Shown here one piece after another: positions 7,610 through 15,875 of a stretch of 39,353 bases of DNA (position 1 is the stretch's first letter; each line of letters opens with the position of its first letter). Both the position numbers and the translations under genes were made by a program. The DNA comes from Aquidulcibacter sp. (GTDB taxonomy: Bacteria > Pseudomonadota > Alphaproteobacteria > Caulobacterales > Aquidulcibacteraceae). Where the stretch lies: assembly GCA_027532555.1 (NCBI GenBank), contig JAPZTJ010000073.1, positions 1 to 39,353 of the forward strand, read 5' to 3'. Under the pieces are notes generated by a model. That model worked only from the letters and a program-made list of their open reading frames with translations, searched no databases and was not told where the DNA came from.

Positions 7610-7665
7610 CGCGCTGGGCCACCCGCTCCCACCGGCGGGCGCTCATCTGAAAGGATGGGAGTAAC
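7610..7665 (+). ncRNA. serC leader RNA (putative cis-regulatory element)
   Basis: Immediately upstream of serC are two hairpins: CCCGC/GCGGG (7622-7626 with 7635-7639) and CTCATC/GATGGG (7642-7647 with 7654-7659, loop TGAAAG). A competing pairing is also possible, CTCCCA (7626-7631) with TGGGAG (7656-7661), which uses the same bases as both. The Shine-Dalgarno GGGAG (7657-7661) lies 4 nt before the ATG and is buried in the second hairpin or in the alternative pairing. Position and CTCATC-TGAAAG-GATGGGAG end fit the serC RNA motif described in alphaproteobacteria, whose ligand, if any, is not established. Boundaries are approximate. Confidence 0.75.
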
Positions 7666-8832
7666 ATGAACGCGAATACCCCTAAGCCGCATATGCGGCC
7701 CGCTGACCCTCGGTTTTCTTCGGGTCCCACCAAAAAACGCCCCAATTGGAGTCTCGACGCTTTGTCGGGTGCTGTCCTTGGTCGTTCTCACCGTTCCAAA
7801 CCCGGTAAAGCTCGCCTAAAGCTCGCAATTGATCTGACGCGCGAAGTGCTGCAGGTGCCAGACGGCTATCGCATCGGCATTGTCGCAGGCTCGGACACGG
7901 GCGCTGTTGAAATGGCCATGTGGTCCATGCTGGGACCAAAGCCTGTGGCAACCTTGGCTTGGGAAAGCTTTGGCGAGGATTGGGTGACCGATGCCGTCAA
8001 GCAATTGAAATTAGACCCGGTTGTGATCAAGGCCGACTATGGCCATTTGCCAGACCTCGCCGCCGTGCCCGCCAAAACCCATGATGTGATTTTCACCTGG
8101 AACGGCACCACCTCTGGTACCCGCGTCCCCAATGCGGACTGGATCCCGGCTGACCGTGAAGGCATCACCATTTGCGACGCTACATCTGCCGCCTTTGCCC
8201 AAGCTTTGGATTGGGACAAGCTCGATGTAGTCACCTTCTCCTGGCAGAAAGTGCTAGGCGGCGAAGGTGCGCATGGCATGCTGATCCTCGGCCCCCGCGC
8301 TGTGGAACGCCTCGAAAGCTATAATCCTGCTTGGCCCATGCCAAAATTGTTCCGCATGACCAAAGGCGGAAAATTGGTTGAAGGCATTTTTGAGGGTGAA
8401 ACGATCAACACCCCTTCGATGCTGGCCACCGAAGACTATATTGACGCGCTCACTTGGGCCAAAAGCGTCGGCGGTCTGGGTGGCCTGCATGGCCGTGCTG
8501 ACGCGAATTTGGCCGCGATTGCCGAATGGGTTGAGAAGACCGCTTGGGTCGACTTTTTGGCCGCTACACCTGAAAGCCGCTCGAACACCTCGGTCTGCTT
8601 GAAGGTCGTCGATCCCCGCGTGACGGGTCTTTCTGAAGAGGGCCAAGCCGAGTTTGCCAAAAAGCTCGCAGGCCTATTGGACAAAGAAGGCGTTGCCTTG
8701 GATGCCGCAGCCTATCGTGCAGCCCCTCCGGGCCTGCGCCTCTGGTGCGGGGCGACCATCGATACAGACGATGTCATCGCCTTGACCCCTTGGCTCGACT
8801 GGGCGTTTGAGACGCTCGTCGCTGACCTCTAA
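7666..8832 (+). CDS. serC: Phosphoserine aminotransferase
   Basis: A 388-aa PLP-dependent class V aminotransferase of the alphaproteobacterial SerC type. It converts 3-phosphohydroxypyruvate plus glutamate to phosphoserine and 2-oxoglutarate, the second step of serine synthesis, and also serves in pyridoxal phosphate synthesis. The N-terminal [13 protein letters not shown] is typical, D171 (TICDATSA) should bind the pyridine nitrogen and K195 ([13 protein letters not shown]) should form the Schiff base. It is preceded by the serC leader RNA and followed by serA 134 bp downstream, so the two are likely co-transcribed. Confidence 0.95.
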   Translation: MNANTPKPHMRPADPRFSSGPTKKRPNWSLDALSGAVLGRSHRSKPGKARLKLAIDLTREVLQVPDGYRIGIVAGSDTGAVEMAMWSMLGPKPVATLAWESFGEDWVTDAVKQLKLDPVVIKADYGHLPDLAAVPAKTHDVIFTWNGTTSGTRVPNADWIPADREGITICDATSAAFAQALDWDKLDVVTFSWQKVLGGEGAHGMLILGPRAVERLESYNPAWPMPKLFRMTKGGKLVEGIFEGETINTPSMLATEDYIDALTWAKSVGGLGGLHGRADANLAAIAEWVEKTAWVDFLAATPESRSNTSVCLKVVDPRVTGLSEEGQAEFAKKLAGLLDKEGVALDAAAYRAAPPGLRLWCGATIDTDDVIALTPWLDWAFETLVADL

Positions 8833-8856
8833 GCGCTTTAGCGTTTGAACATTTTT

Positions 8857-8884
8857 CCTCTCCCCCGCCGCAAAGGGGGAGAGG
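8857..8884. repeat. Strong palindrome between serC and serA
   Basis: Perfect 10-bp arms CCTCTCCCCC and GGGGGAGAGG around GCCGCAAA. No T-run follows on the plus strand, while a T-run (8852-8856) precedes it, so on the minus strand it could terminate. Within a serC-serA operon it may lower serA expression or stabilise the serC message 3' end; it may also be a dispersed repeat related to 6510-6529. Confidence 0.55.
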
Positions 8885-8966
8885 GCTTCCTCCCCATCAT
8901 TTTTGCTTTGCCAGTCGCTGAGGATCGGTGATCGACCCGCGACACTTGCACATAAGGACCAAACCC

Positions 8967-10550
8967 ATGACCGAACCACGCGTTTTGATCTCTGATAAGA
9001 TCAGCCAAGCCGCCATTGATATTTTCAAGAACCGCAATGTCGCTGTCGATTACAAGCCCGGAATGACCAAGGATGAGCTGATTGCTTGCATTGGCGATTA
9101 TGATGGCTTGGCCATCCGCTCGGCAACCAAAGTTGATGCTGACGTGTTGGCTGCCGCTACCAAGCTGAAAGTGATTGGCCGGGCTGGCATCGGGGTCGAC
9201 AATGTCGATATTCCAGCCGCGACCGCCCGTGGCGTCATCGTCATGAACACGCCTTTCGGCAATGCGATCACCACGGCAGAACATGCCATTGCCATGTTGT
9301 TTGCCGCTTCCCGCCAGATTGGTGCGGCGGATGCTTCTACCCAAGCCGGCAAGTGGGAAAAGAACCGCTTCAATGGGGTGGAGCTCTATGCCAAGACCTT
9401 GGGCGTGATTGGCTGTGGTAACATCGGCTCCATCGTGGCCGACCGCGCCTTGGGCTTGAAGATGAAAGTCGTCGCCTATGACCCATTCCTAAGCCACGAA
9501 CGGGCAGTGGAAATTGGCGTTGAAAAGGTCGAATTGGACGAGCTTTTAGCCCGTGCCGACGCCATCACCATGCACGTGCCTTTGACACCAACGACCCGCA
9601 ATGTCCTGTCGGCTGAAAACCTCGCCAAAACCAAGAAGGGCGTCATCATCGTGAATTGTGCCCGCGGTGGCTTGGTAGACGAAGCAGCCTTGGCCGAGCA
9701 TTTGAAGACCGGCCGCGTCGGTGCAGCAGCGTTTGACGTGTTCGCTGAAGAGCCTGCAACCAGCAACGTTCTGTTTGGTTGCCCGAACTTCACCGCCACC
9801 CCACACTTAGGTGCCTCGACCACCGAAGCGCAAGAAAATGTCGCCTTGCAAGTTGCCGAACAGATTGCGGATTATGTGCTGACCGGGGCAGTCACCAATG
9901 CGCTCAACACCGCCTCAGTCACCGCTGAAGAAGCGCCAAAGCTGAAGCCCTTTATTGCTTTGTGTGAAAAGCTCGGCGCGTTTGCTGGTCAAATCGTCGA
10001 TGACGGTTTGGAAGCCATTGAAGTGGAATATGAGGGCGAGGTCACAGGCCTCAACATCAAGCCATTGACCGCTTCACTGTTGGCCGGAATCTTGAAGCCG
10101 CTATTGGCCGACATCAATATGGTCAGTGCACCGACGATCCTGAAAGATCGTGGCACGCCGTTCAGCGAATCTAAGCGCGACCTCTCCCCCACCTATGACA
10201 GCCTGATCCGCGTCAAGGTGCAAACCGGAGGCAAGTGGCGCACGGTTGCAGGCGCGGTAATCGGCGGTCAGCCCCGCATTACCGAAGTCAAAGGCATGGC
10301 TTTTGAAGCCGCGTTCCACACCCGCATGCTGTTTATCAATAATTCTGACACCCCGGGCTTTATCGGTGCTTTGGGCACAAAGCTTGGCGCTGCAGGCATC
10401 AATATCGCCACTTTTAACTTGGGCCGCGTTGCCGAAGGTGAAGATGCGATTGCTTTGGTCGGGATCGACCAATCGGTCCCAGCGGCTTTGCAAGCAGAGC
10501 TCAAAGCCCTGCCACAAGTGCGCTATGTGAAGGTACTTGAGTTCGTTTGA
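8967..10550 (+). CDS. serA: D-3-phosphoglycerate dehydrogenase
   Basis: A 527-aa long-form enzyme that oxidises 3-phosphoglycerate to 3-phosphohydroxypyruvate with NAD, the committed step of serine synthesis. The substrate-binding segment RSATKVDADVL and GRAGIGVDNVDI are followed by the nucleotide motif G149-C-G-N-I-G154, the catalytic region NCARGGLVDEAAL and the catalytic His in TPHLGAST. An intervening domain and a C-terminal ACT domain (HTRMLFINNSDTPGFIGALG) follow, as in the type I enzymes. The ATG at 8967 is chosen over an upstream in-frame start because AAGGA sits 8 nt before it. Confidence 0.96.
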   Translation: MTEPRVLISDKISQAAIDIFKNRNVAVDYKPGMTKDELIACIGDYDGLAIRSATKVDADVLAAATKLKVIGRAGIGVDNVDIPAATARGVIVMNTPFGNAITTAEHAIAMLFAASRQIGAADASTQAGKWEKNRFNGVELYAKTLGVIGCGNIGSIVADRALGLKMKVVAYDPFLSHERAVEIGVEKVELDELLARADAITMHVPLTPTTRNVLSAENLAKTKKGVIIVNCARGGLVDEAALAEHLKTGRVGAAAFDVFAEEPATSNVLFGCPNFTATPHLGASTTEAQENVALQVAEQIADYVLTGAVTNALNTASVTAEEAPKLKPFIALCEKLGAFAGQIVDDGLEAIEVEYEGEVTGLNIKPLTASLLAGILKPLLADINMVSAPTILKDRGTPFSESKRDLSPTYDSLIRVKVQTGGKWRTVAGAVIGGQPRITEVKGMAFEAAFHTRMLFINNSDTPGFIGALGTKLGAAGINIATFNLGRVAEGEDAIALVGIDQSVPAALQAELKALPQVRYVKVLEFV

Positions 10551-10563
10551 TCGACTATGGATA

Positions 10564-10591
10564 GGACGCTGGCGGAGCCCCGTCAGCGTCC
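10564..10591 (+). terminator. Hairpin after serA, possible terminator
   Basis: Arms GGACGCTG and CAGCGTCC, extendable by one wobble and one C-G pair, begin 13 nt after the serA stop. The sequence after it (AGTTCGTTAACGG) is not a U-run, so termination may be weak or need Rho. Confidence 0.5.
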
Positions 10592-10784
10592 AGTTCGTTA
10601 ACGGATTATGAATCAAAAGCTTAGTTTAGGTCATTTTGGCCCCAATTGACCTGAAATCGTCGCGTGATCGTCATGGTACGGACACGGGACTGTCGCCAAA
10701 TCGCTTTATCGCCCCGGAGCATCGCAACCGGGGTGTTGGCAAATGAGCGAAGCAAGTGCATGGAAGCGGTCAATGGAGGTTACC

Positions 10785-12536
10785 ATGGCCCTGACCCGTC
10801 GAGCTGCCCTAACATCGGGCGCATTTGTCGCTGCTGCTTGCACCGCCTCTGCTGCCGCAGCTGAACAAGCCCTGTTTGCGCATGGCGTTGCCAGCGGTGA
10901 TCCACTCACCACTCAGGTGATTATCTGGACGCGAGTCAGCCCACGCATCGCGGGTACGGACGTTACTGTCACTTGGAAAGTGGCGACTGACTCTGCACTC
11001 ACAAACGTCATCAAGCGCGGCAGCTTGAAGACCGGTCCGAGCCGCGATCATACAGTGAAGGTAGATGTGACCGGCTTAAAGCCTGGCACCATTTATTATT
11101 ATGGCTTCTCGGTGGGCACCGAAGTGTCAATGATTGGCCGTACCCAGACAGCACCCGAAACAGGCGGTGAGCGGTTGAATATCGCGCTGGTTTCGTGCTC
11201 CAACTTCCCAGCTGGCTGGTTCAATGCCTATCAAGCCATCGCCCGTCGCGGTGATGTAGACTTGGTTCTCCATGTTGGCGATTACATTTATGAATATGGC
11301 CCCGGCGAATATGCGACTGAATGGGGCAAGACCGTGGGTCGCGTCCCAGAGCCACCGAGAGAAATCACCACGCTGTCAGACTATCGCCAGCGCTATGCCC
11401 AATATCGCACCGACCCCGACCTGCAGGCCGCCCATGCTTGCGCGCCTTGGATGGTGACATGGGACGATCATGAGACGTCTAACGACGCATATAAGGACGG
11501 AGCGGAAAACCATAATCCGGCAACGGAAGGGCCTTGGAACCTGCGCAAGGCTGCCGCCCTTCAGGCCTATTATGAGTGGATGCCCTTGCGCAATCCAGCT
11601 CCAGGAAAGTCCTTTGAAGCGATCAACCGCACGTTTGACTGGGGCGATTTGGCGACCATCGTCATGCTGGAAACCCGCGTTCTGGCTCGCACCTTCCAGC
11701 TCAGTTATGAAACTGACCTTGAACCCGGCCTGTTTGATGTAACTTCTGGCAAGCCTGTAAAAATTACGGATCCTGCGCGCCTTTCAACGCTCGACCCCCG
11801 CAATTTGCCGCAAGGCGTCATGGCTTTGCCAGATATCGCAGGCTTTAAAGAGAAAAAGCTGAATGATCCCTCCCGTGAAATGTTGGGTGCGAGCCAGCAG
11901 GCATGGCTGGCAGGGGCGCTAACCAAGTCTGTGAAATCCGGCAAGAAGTGGCAGGTCTTGGGCAATCAAATCATTATGGCCCGCGTCACCTCGCCCAACT
12001 TTAATGCAGGCCTGCCGCCCAGCGTGCGTGAGGCTATTGCCAAAGCACGCCCTCAGACCAAATCCTTCTTTGAACTTTCCCAATTCAATGTGCCGTTCAA
12101 CTTGGACGCCTGGGACGGCTATCCGGCAGCACGCGAACGCCTCTATGAATCTGCCAAAGCAGCTGGCGCACGCCTCATCGTCTGCACGGGTGATACCCAT
12201 TCGGCCTGGGCCAACACGCTAAAGGATGCCGCAGGTGAAGTTCGCGGCGTTGAGTTCGGCGGTACGTCCGTGACCAGCCCCAGCATCGCCGATACCTTCG
12301 CGAATTTTGGTTTGGAAGGGGCAGCTCTCAATGAGCTCATCACCCGCGCCAATCCAGAAGTGGAATGGCATGAAGAAACCAAGCGCGGCTATACTTTGGT
12401 GAGCATTACGCCAGAGCGTGTGCGGGGTGACTTTATGGAATTGGACACCGTAAAGTCCAAGACTTTCCTTGTTACAAAGGCCACCAGTTGGGAAACCGCT
12501 TATGGTCCTAAGCCGCAGGGGCTGGTGGCGGTCTAA
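10785..12536 (+). CDS. phoD: PhoD-type alkaline phosphatase, Tat-exported
   Basis: A 583-aa protein with a twin-arginine-type signal (TRRAALTSGAFVAAACTASAAAA), consistent with folding and metal loading in the cytoplasm before export. The N-terminal beta-sandwich (ASGDPLTTQVIIWTRVSP) precedes the metallophosphatase domain with metal-ligand motifs VSCSN, HVGDYIYEYG, TWDDHETSNDAYKDG, VLGNQI and CTGDTHSAW. PhoD enzymes bind Fe3+ and Ca2+ and hydrolyse phosphomono- and diesters to free phosphate. The start at 10785 follows GGAGG by 5 nt, so it is preferred over in-frame ATGs at 10743 and 10773. No pho-box was identified with confidence. Confidence 0.9.
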   Translation: MALTRRAALTSGAFVAAACTASAAAAEQALFAHGVASGDPLTTQVIIWTRVSPRIAGTDVTVTWKVATDSALTNVIKRGSLKTGPSRDHTVKVDVTGLKPGTIYYYGFSVGTEVSMIGRTQTAPETGGERLNIALVSCSNFPAGWFNAYQAIARRGDVDLVLHVGDYIYEYGPGEYATEWGKTVGRVPEPPREITTLSDYRQRYAQYRTDPDLQAAHACAPWMVTWDDHETSNDAYKDGAENHNPATEGPWNLRKAAALQAYYEWMPLRNPAPGKSFEAINRTFDWGDLATIVMLETRVLARTFQLSYETDLEPGLFDVTSGKPVKITDPARLSTLDPRNLPQGVMALPDIAGFKEKKLNDPSREMLGASQQAWLAGALTKSVKSGKKWQVLGNQIIMARVTSPNFNAGLPPSVREAIAKARPQTKSFFELSQFNVPFNLDAWDGYPAARERLYESAKAAGARLIVCTGDTHSAWANTLKDAAGEVRGVEFGGTSVTSPSIADTFANFGLEGAALNELITRANPEVEWHEETKRGYTLVSITPERVRGDFMELDTVKSKTFLVTKATSWETAYGPKPQGLVAV

Positions 12537-12648
12537 AAGAGCGCGTTTTATCCGCATGGATCAAAGTTGCGCGGATACTTCAAATCTCGTTTATTCTAAC
12601 TTGTAGCAACCCCTTGTCAGCCGCTTCAAACCGGGCCTAGATTAGGCC

Positions 12649-12990
12649 ATGAGCTTTGATACTTCCGCCCAGTCATTACCGCGTCGTGCGCCGAAAATCT
12701 GGTTTGAGCGGCGCGAATTTGATGTGATCCTCAACCTCTATGGGCGCGGGCAAATGGCCGGCGAATGGCGCGACTATGCCATTGATGATGGCCCCGATGC
12801 CGTCACTTTCTCCATCTTTCGCCGCGCGAGTGAGAACCCGCTTTATCGTATCGAGAAACGCCCTGCCTTGGCGTCTAAACAAGGGCAGTGGAGCGTCACG
12901 GGCTCCGCTGGCCAAATTTTAAAGCGCGGCCATGAATTGGCCGCGACTTTGGATGTGCTCGAGCGTAAATTGCTGAAAGTCGTGCGGTAG
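12649..12990 (+). CDS. DUF2794 family protein
   Basis: A 113-aa protein matching the small alphaproteobacterial DUF2794 family along its length: FERREFDVILNLYGRGQMAGEWRDY, then FSIFRRASENPLYRIEKRP and the end GQILKRGHELAATLDVLERKL. Function is unknown. It stands alone between phoD and a convergent lipoprotein gene. The family's restriction to alphaproteobacteria supports the taxonomic reading of the window. Confidence 0.88.
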   Translation: MSFDTSAQSLPRRAPKIWFERREFDVILNLYGRGQMAGEWRDYAIDDGPDAVTFSIFRRASENPLYRIEKRPALASKQGQWSVTGSAGQILKRGHELAATLDVLERKLLKVVR

Positions 12991-13002
12991 TCGCGCTTTT
13001 CC

Positions 13003-13422
13003 TTAACGCTTCCGGCGCGCCGTCCAAGCCATCAGGAAATTGCGGCCGTCAGATAGGGTCTGGCCTTGGATGACTGAATTGGCGCGCATCCGGCCAGAGT
13101 GCCAATAGGCACCGGAAAGATCGGCAGTGCGACCCGCAAACACGATCTCATTGCCCTTAATCGTATAGCGGCCATTTTGGATCTCGCTGCCGTAGAATGT
13201 GCCTTTGAAGGTACCTGCCGTGACTTCCGTGACAACAAATTCGGTCTTGCTGGGCTCTGCATTCGGGTCGCTATAGAGGGAGACATCCCAAGTACCGACA
13301 AGAGCCGATGGCATAGGGGCCACGTCCACCTTTTCGTCGGCTTCGTTGACATTAATGCTGACACAACCGCCCAAAGCAGTCGCCAGCGCCAGGGCGGCGG
13401 CCGCTCCTAATTTGAAGTTCAT
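13003..13422 (-). CDS. Putative lipoprotein
   Basis: A 139-aa protein with a lipoprotein signal peptide ending in the lipobox LGGC (Cys20), followed by a short acidic linker and a beta-rich domain (SALVGTWDVSLYSD ... GTFKGTFYGSEIQNGRYTIKGNEIVFAG). Residues after Cys20 (VSINVNE) have no inner-membrane-retention Asp at +2, so the outer membrane is the likely site. The family is not recognised; the fold looks like a small beta-barrel/lipocalin-like domain, which is a guess from the strand pattern. It converges with the DUF2794 gene 12 bp away. Confidence 0.75.
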   Translation of the reverse strand: MNFKLGAAAALALATALGGCVSINVNEADEKVDVAPMPSALVGTWDVSLYSDPNAEPSKTEFVVTEVTAGTFKGTFYGSEIQNGRYTIKGNEIVFAGRTADLSGAYWHSGRMRANSVIQGQTLSDGRNFLMAWTARRKR

Positions 13423-13514
13423 AATGATTTCCCCAGATTAAAGTCGTCCCGCGCTTGTCCTGCCAGAACCCAATGTGACGAGCCAGTTAAATGCTTGTAA
13501 GGTTCAAGGACGGG

Positions 13515-14027
13515 CTAAATCCGCTTCCAAAAAATCGTCGTGGGGGCGAGCACGCCGTCAGGCGTCAGCGCATAATCCGGCAAAGGCGGTAGGGGGGTAT
13601 AGCCCGCTTTCCGGTAGAGATGTTCGGCGGCCGAACCGGTTTGGGTGTCGAGCACCAACAGCGATTTCCCTGCAATGTGCGCTCGTTCTTCTGCGGCAAC
13701 CAACAGCCGCATTCCAAGGCCCAATTGGCGGACTTTGGTGTGAACAATCATTTTGGAGATTTCGCCACGATGGGGTTGGTTCTGTGGCATGTCCAGAACG
13801 ACTTGAACCGTGCCCAAGATCGCTCCTTCGATCTCAGCCACTAATAAGGCCTTGTCACCCGCTTGAACGGCTTTGGACACGCCCTCCCAATAGGTCTGTG
13901 CACGTTCTGGATCCATCGGCGTGAGAAATCCTAATGAGGCACCACCTTCAACCGCATCGATTAGAAGCGCGCTCAAATCCTCCAACTGGCGCGGGTCTAA
14001 GGCTTCGGTCAGCGCCCTGATCTGCAT
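13515..14027 (-). CDS. GNAT-family acetyltransferase
   Basis: A 170-aa N-acetyltransferase. The acetyl-CoA-binding motif is seen as KMIVHTKVRQLGLGMRLLVA (R/Q-x-x-G-x-G/A pattern), followed by LVLDTQTGSAAEHLYRKAGY and a final strand TTIFWKRI. The substrate is unknown. Its ATG at 14027 overlaps the last base of the upstream deacetylase stop (TGATG), so translation is coupled; the longer open frame to 14096 is rejected for that reason. Confidence 0.85.
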   Translation of the reverse strand: MQIRALTEALDPRQLEDLSALLIDAVEGGASLGFLTPMDPERAQTYWEGVSKAVQAGDKALLVAEIEGAILGTVQVVLDMPQNQPHRGEISKMIVHTKVRQLGLGMRLLVAAEERAHIAGKSLLVLDTQTGSAAEHLYRKAGYTPLPPLPDYALTPDGVLAPTTIFWKRI

Positions 14028-14962
14028 CAGGAAAACCCTGTCCCGCCTGTGGCGAGCCCTCGGCCTGCAACATCGGCCAAGGTTTGGTCCCAACAATGTT
14101 CGCGGTAGTGACCGGCAATTTCAACGGCGGTGGTAAACCACACTTCATCCTTGTGCGAGGTGATATAGCTCAACGCCCGCTCAAACGCTTTGATCCGATG
14201 GCTTTGGCTAACCAGATAGGCATGGAGTGGGATGCACATAACCGTACCGCTTTCGCCACCTTCTTCCAGTAATTGGTCAAAATGGCGCATCAATACATCC
14301 GCGTAGCGCTCTGCACTCATTGCCAGCGCGCCATAGGTGATGACGTCATTGACCTCCAGCGAATAAGGCATGCTCATCAGTTTGCCCGTCTTGGTTTTGA
14401 TCGGCTGGGGTTGGTCGTCTTGGAAGAGATCGCACGTGTACCAAAAATCATATTCGGCTATGAGGTCGAGCGTACGTTCCGTATGGGTTAGGGCGGGGGC
14501 CAGATAGCCGCGAATACGCTGGCCCGTTGCGGCTTGAACCGTAGCGATGGAATCTTCCAACACGGCCCGCTCTTGGGCCTCATCCATCTCATAAGAATAG
14601 CGCGTGTTATAAATGCCGTGGGAGAAAAACTCCCATTTGCGTTCCACACAAGCTTCGATGATCTCGGGGCAATGCTGACACATAGCAACATTGAGTGAGA
14701 TGGAGCCGCGCAACTCGTGCCGGTCCAGCATCTCCATCAGCCGTTGATGACCGACCCGATTGCCCCAATCGCGCTGGGAATAGCCGACAACGTCAGGAGA
14801 CGGCTTGGGCCAGCCCGGCCGCTTTGGGTTCACCGGCGGCATGAACTCATAATATTCGATATTGGGCGCTATCCAGAAAGCGAGCTTCTTCTGCTCGGGC
14901 CAGATAATTTTCGGCCGGTTCAGATAGGGCCAGTCGTCATAGAGATTTGGGTCAGCCTGCAT
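14027..14962 (-). CDS. Polysaccharide deacetylase / PuuE-like hydrolase
   Basis: A 311-aa NodB-fold protein. The segments NRVGHQRLMEMLDRHELRGS, SLNVAMCQHCPEII, EFFSHGIYNTRYSYEMDEAQER and GYLAPALTHTERTLDLIAEY match the PuuE branch (cofactor-free allantoinase) and related cytoplasmic deacetylases better than secreted chitin deacetylases, and there is no signal peptide. A cyclic amide or N-acyl substrate is inferred; allantoin breakdown is possible but no other ureide gene adjoins it. The ATG at 14962 is taken over an upstream TTG at 14968. It is coupled to the GNAT gene. Confidence 0.78.
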   Translation of the reverse strand: MQADPNLYDDWPYLNRPKIIWPEQKKLAFWIAPNIEYYEFMPPVNPKRPGWPKPSPDVVGYSQRDWGNRVGHQRLMEMLDRHELRGSISLNVAMCQHCPEIIEACVERKWEFFSHGIYNTRYSYEMDEAQERAVLEDSIATVQAATGQRIRGYLAPALTHTERTLDLIAEYDFWYTCDLFQDDQPQPIKTKTGKLMSMPYSLEVNDVITYGALAMSAERYADVLMRHFDQLLEEGGESGTVMCIPLHAYLVSQSHRIKAFERALSYITSHKDEVWFTTAVEIAGHYREHCWDQTLADVAGRGLATGGTGFS

Positions 14963-15040
14963 AGGCAAAGTTTGCGCGACCTGTTGGGTGAAGGCAAGGG
15001 GGGCGGTGATTAGCGTGCTAAGCCATAAGGGCGACTAAAC

Positions 15041-15084
15041 TTGCGAACCGGTGGAAATCGAGTATTGTAGTCACATGTGACTAC
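15041..15084 (+). promoter_or_regulatory. Promoter and palindromic operator of the Phd/VapC pair
   Basis: A perfect 18-nt palindrome GTAGTCACATGTGACTAC at 15067-15084 lies 15 bp before the antitoxin ATG. A TTGCGA at 15041-15046 and TATTGT at 15063-15068, spaced 16 bp, form a plausible sigma-70 promoter whose -10 region touches the palindrome. Phd/VapB antitoxins repress their own operon through such sites. Confidence 0.7.
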
Positions 15085-15099
15085 TTTTTGTGAGCGGTG

Positions 15100-15348
15100 A
15101 TGCAGACGATCAATCTCAAAGATGCCAAGGCAGATTTTTCTAGCTTAGTCGACGATGCCATGAAAGGTGACTTCGTGACTATTACCCGTCATGGCAAGCC
15201 CGTTGCCACTCTTGTCTCCATTGAGGCAGGTGAAATTGCCCGTAAGGCATTGGAACGTAAGCGTTCTGGCTTGATTGCCTATCTTCAGGCAATGCCGACC
15301 GATCTTCTTGACAGAAACCCCAGCCCATCGCGAGATGTGGTTCTTTGA
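15100..15348 (+). CDS. Phd/YefM-type antitoxin
   Basis: An 82-aa protein with the classic N-terminus MQTINLKDAKADFSSLVDDA and the strand FVTITRHGKPVATLVS of the Phd/YefM fold, which binds operator DNA. The C-terminal tail (ARKALERKRSGLIAYLQAMP) would wrap around the toxin. It neutralises the PIN-domain RNase encoded immediately downstream; its stop overlaps the toxin start. ATG 15100 is preferred over the GTG one codon upstream. Confidence 0.88.
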   Translation: MQTINLKDAKADFSSLVDDAMKGDFVTITRHGKPVATLVSIEAGEIARKALERKRSGLIAYLQAMPTDLLDRNPSPSRDVVL

Positions 15349-15788
15349 GCGGTTATCTGCTTGATACAAATATCATTTCGATGCTTTCACCGTCGCGGCG
15401 GAATGCATCGCCTCAGTTCTTGGCTTGGCTCGACCAGATGGATGCCGGTGGCAAGCTCTTTCTGTCCGTGGTGACGATCCACGAGATTGAGAAAGGAATA
15501 GCGCTCCTTGAACATAAGGGGGTAGACGTAAAGGCCGCCGAACTCAGGCGCTGGCTCTTGGGCCTTGTGGCCAATTATGAAGACCGGATTCTCACGATCG
15601 ATGTGGCGGCAGCAGCTATTGGCGGGCAACTTGAGGCAAGGGCCACAGCGTCTGGGCATAATCCGGGCATGGCGGATGCAGCAATTGCAGGTATCGCCAA
15701 AGTCCATGATCTGACGATTATCACTCAAAACACGAAGCACTTTGTTCCCTTCGGGGTAGATGTGCGCGCCCCGGATGCAGCGCTTTAG
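15345..15788 (+). CDS. vapC: VapC-type PIN-domain RNase toxin
   Basis: A 147-aa PIN nuclease of the FitB/VapC kind. The conserved acidic residues are visible: D7 in LLDTNIIS, E47 in IHEIEKG and D111 in GMADAAIAGIAKVHDL, followed by TIITQNTKHF, the usual last motif. Mg2+-dependent cleavage of tRNA or other structured RNA is the known family activity. The start is a TTG overlapping the antitoxin stop (TTGA), which gives tight coupling and probably keeps toxin translation low. Confidence 0.88.
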   Translation: MSGYLLDTNIISMLSPSRRNASPQFLAWLDQMDAGGKLFLSVVTIHEIEKGIALLEHKGVDVKAAELRRWLLGLVANYEDRILTIDVAAAAIGGQLEARATASGHNPGMADAAIAGIAKVHDLTIITQNTKHFVPFGVDVRAPDAAL

Positions 15789-15875
15789 GCTACTTGCACA
15801 CATGTTGGTAGGGATGACAGGCGATCCAACCCGGCCCTATAGTGCTGATCGAATAGCAAGCTGGGAGACTAAAGC

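Noticed and set aside
13475-13924. 149-codon open frame on the plus strand
   Set aside because: It is antisense to the clearly recognisable GNAT gene and has no domain of its own.
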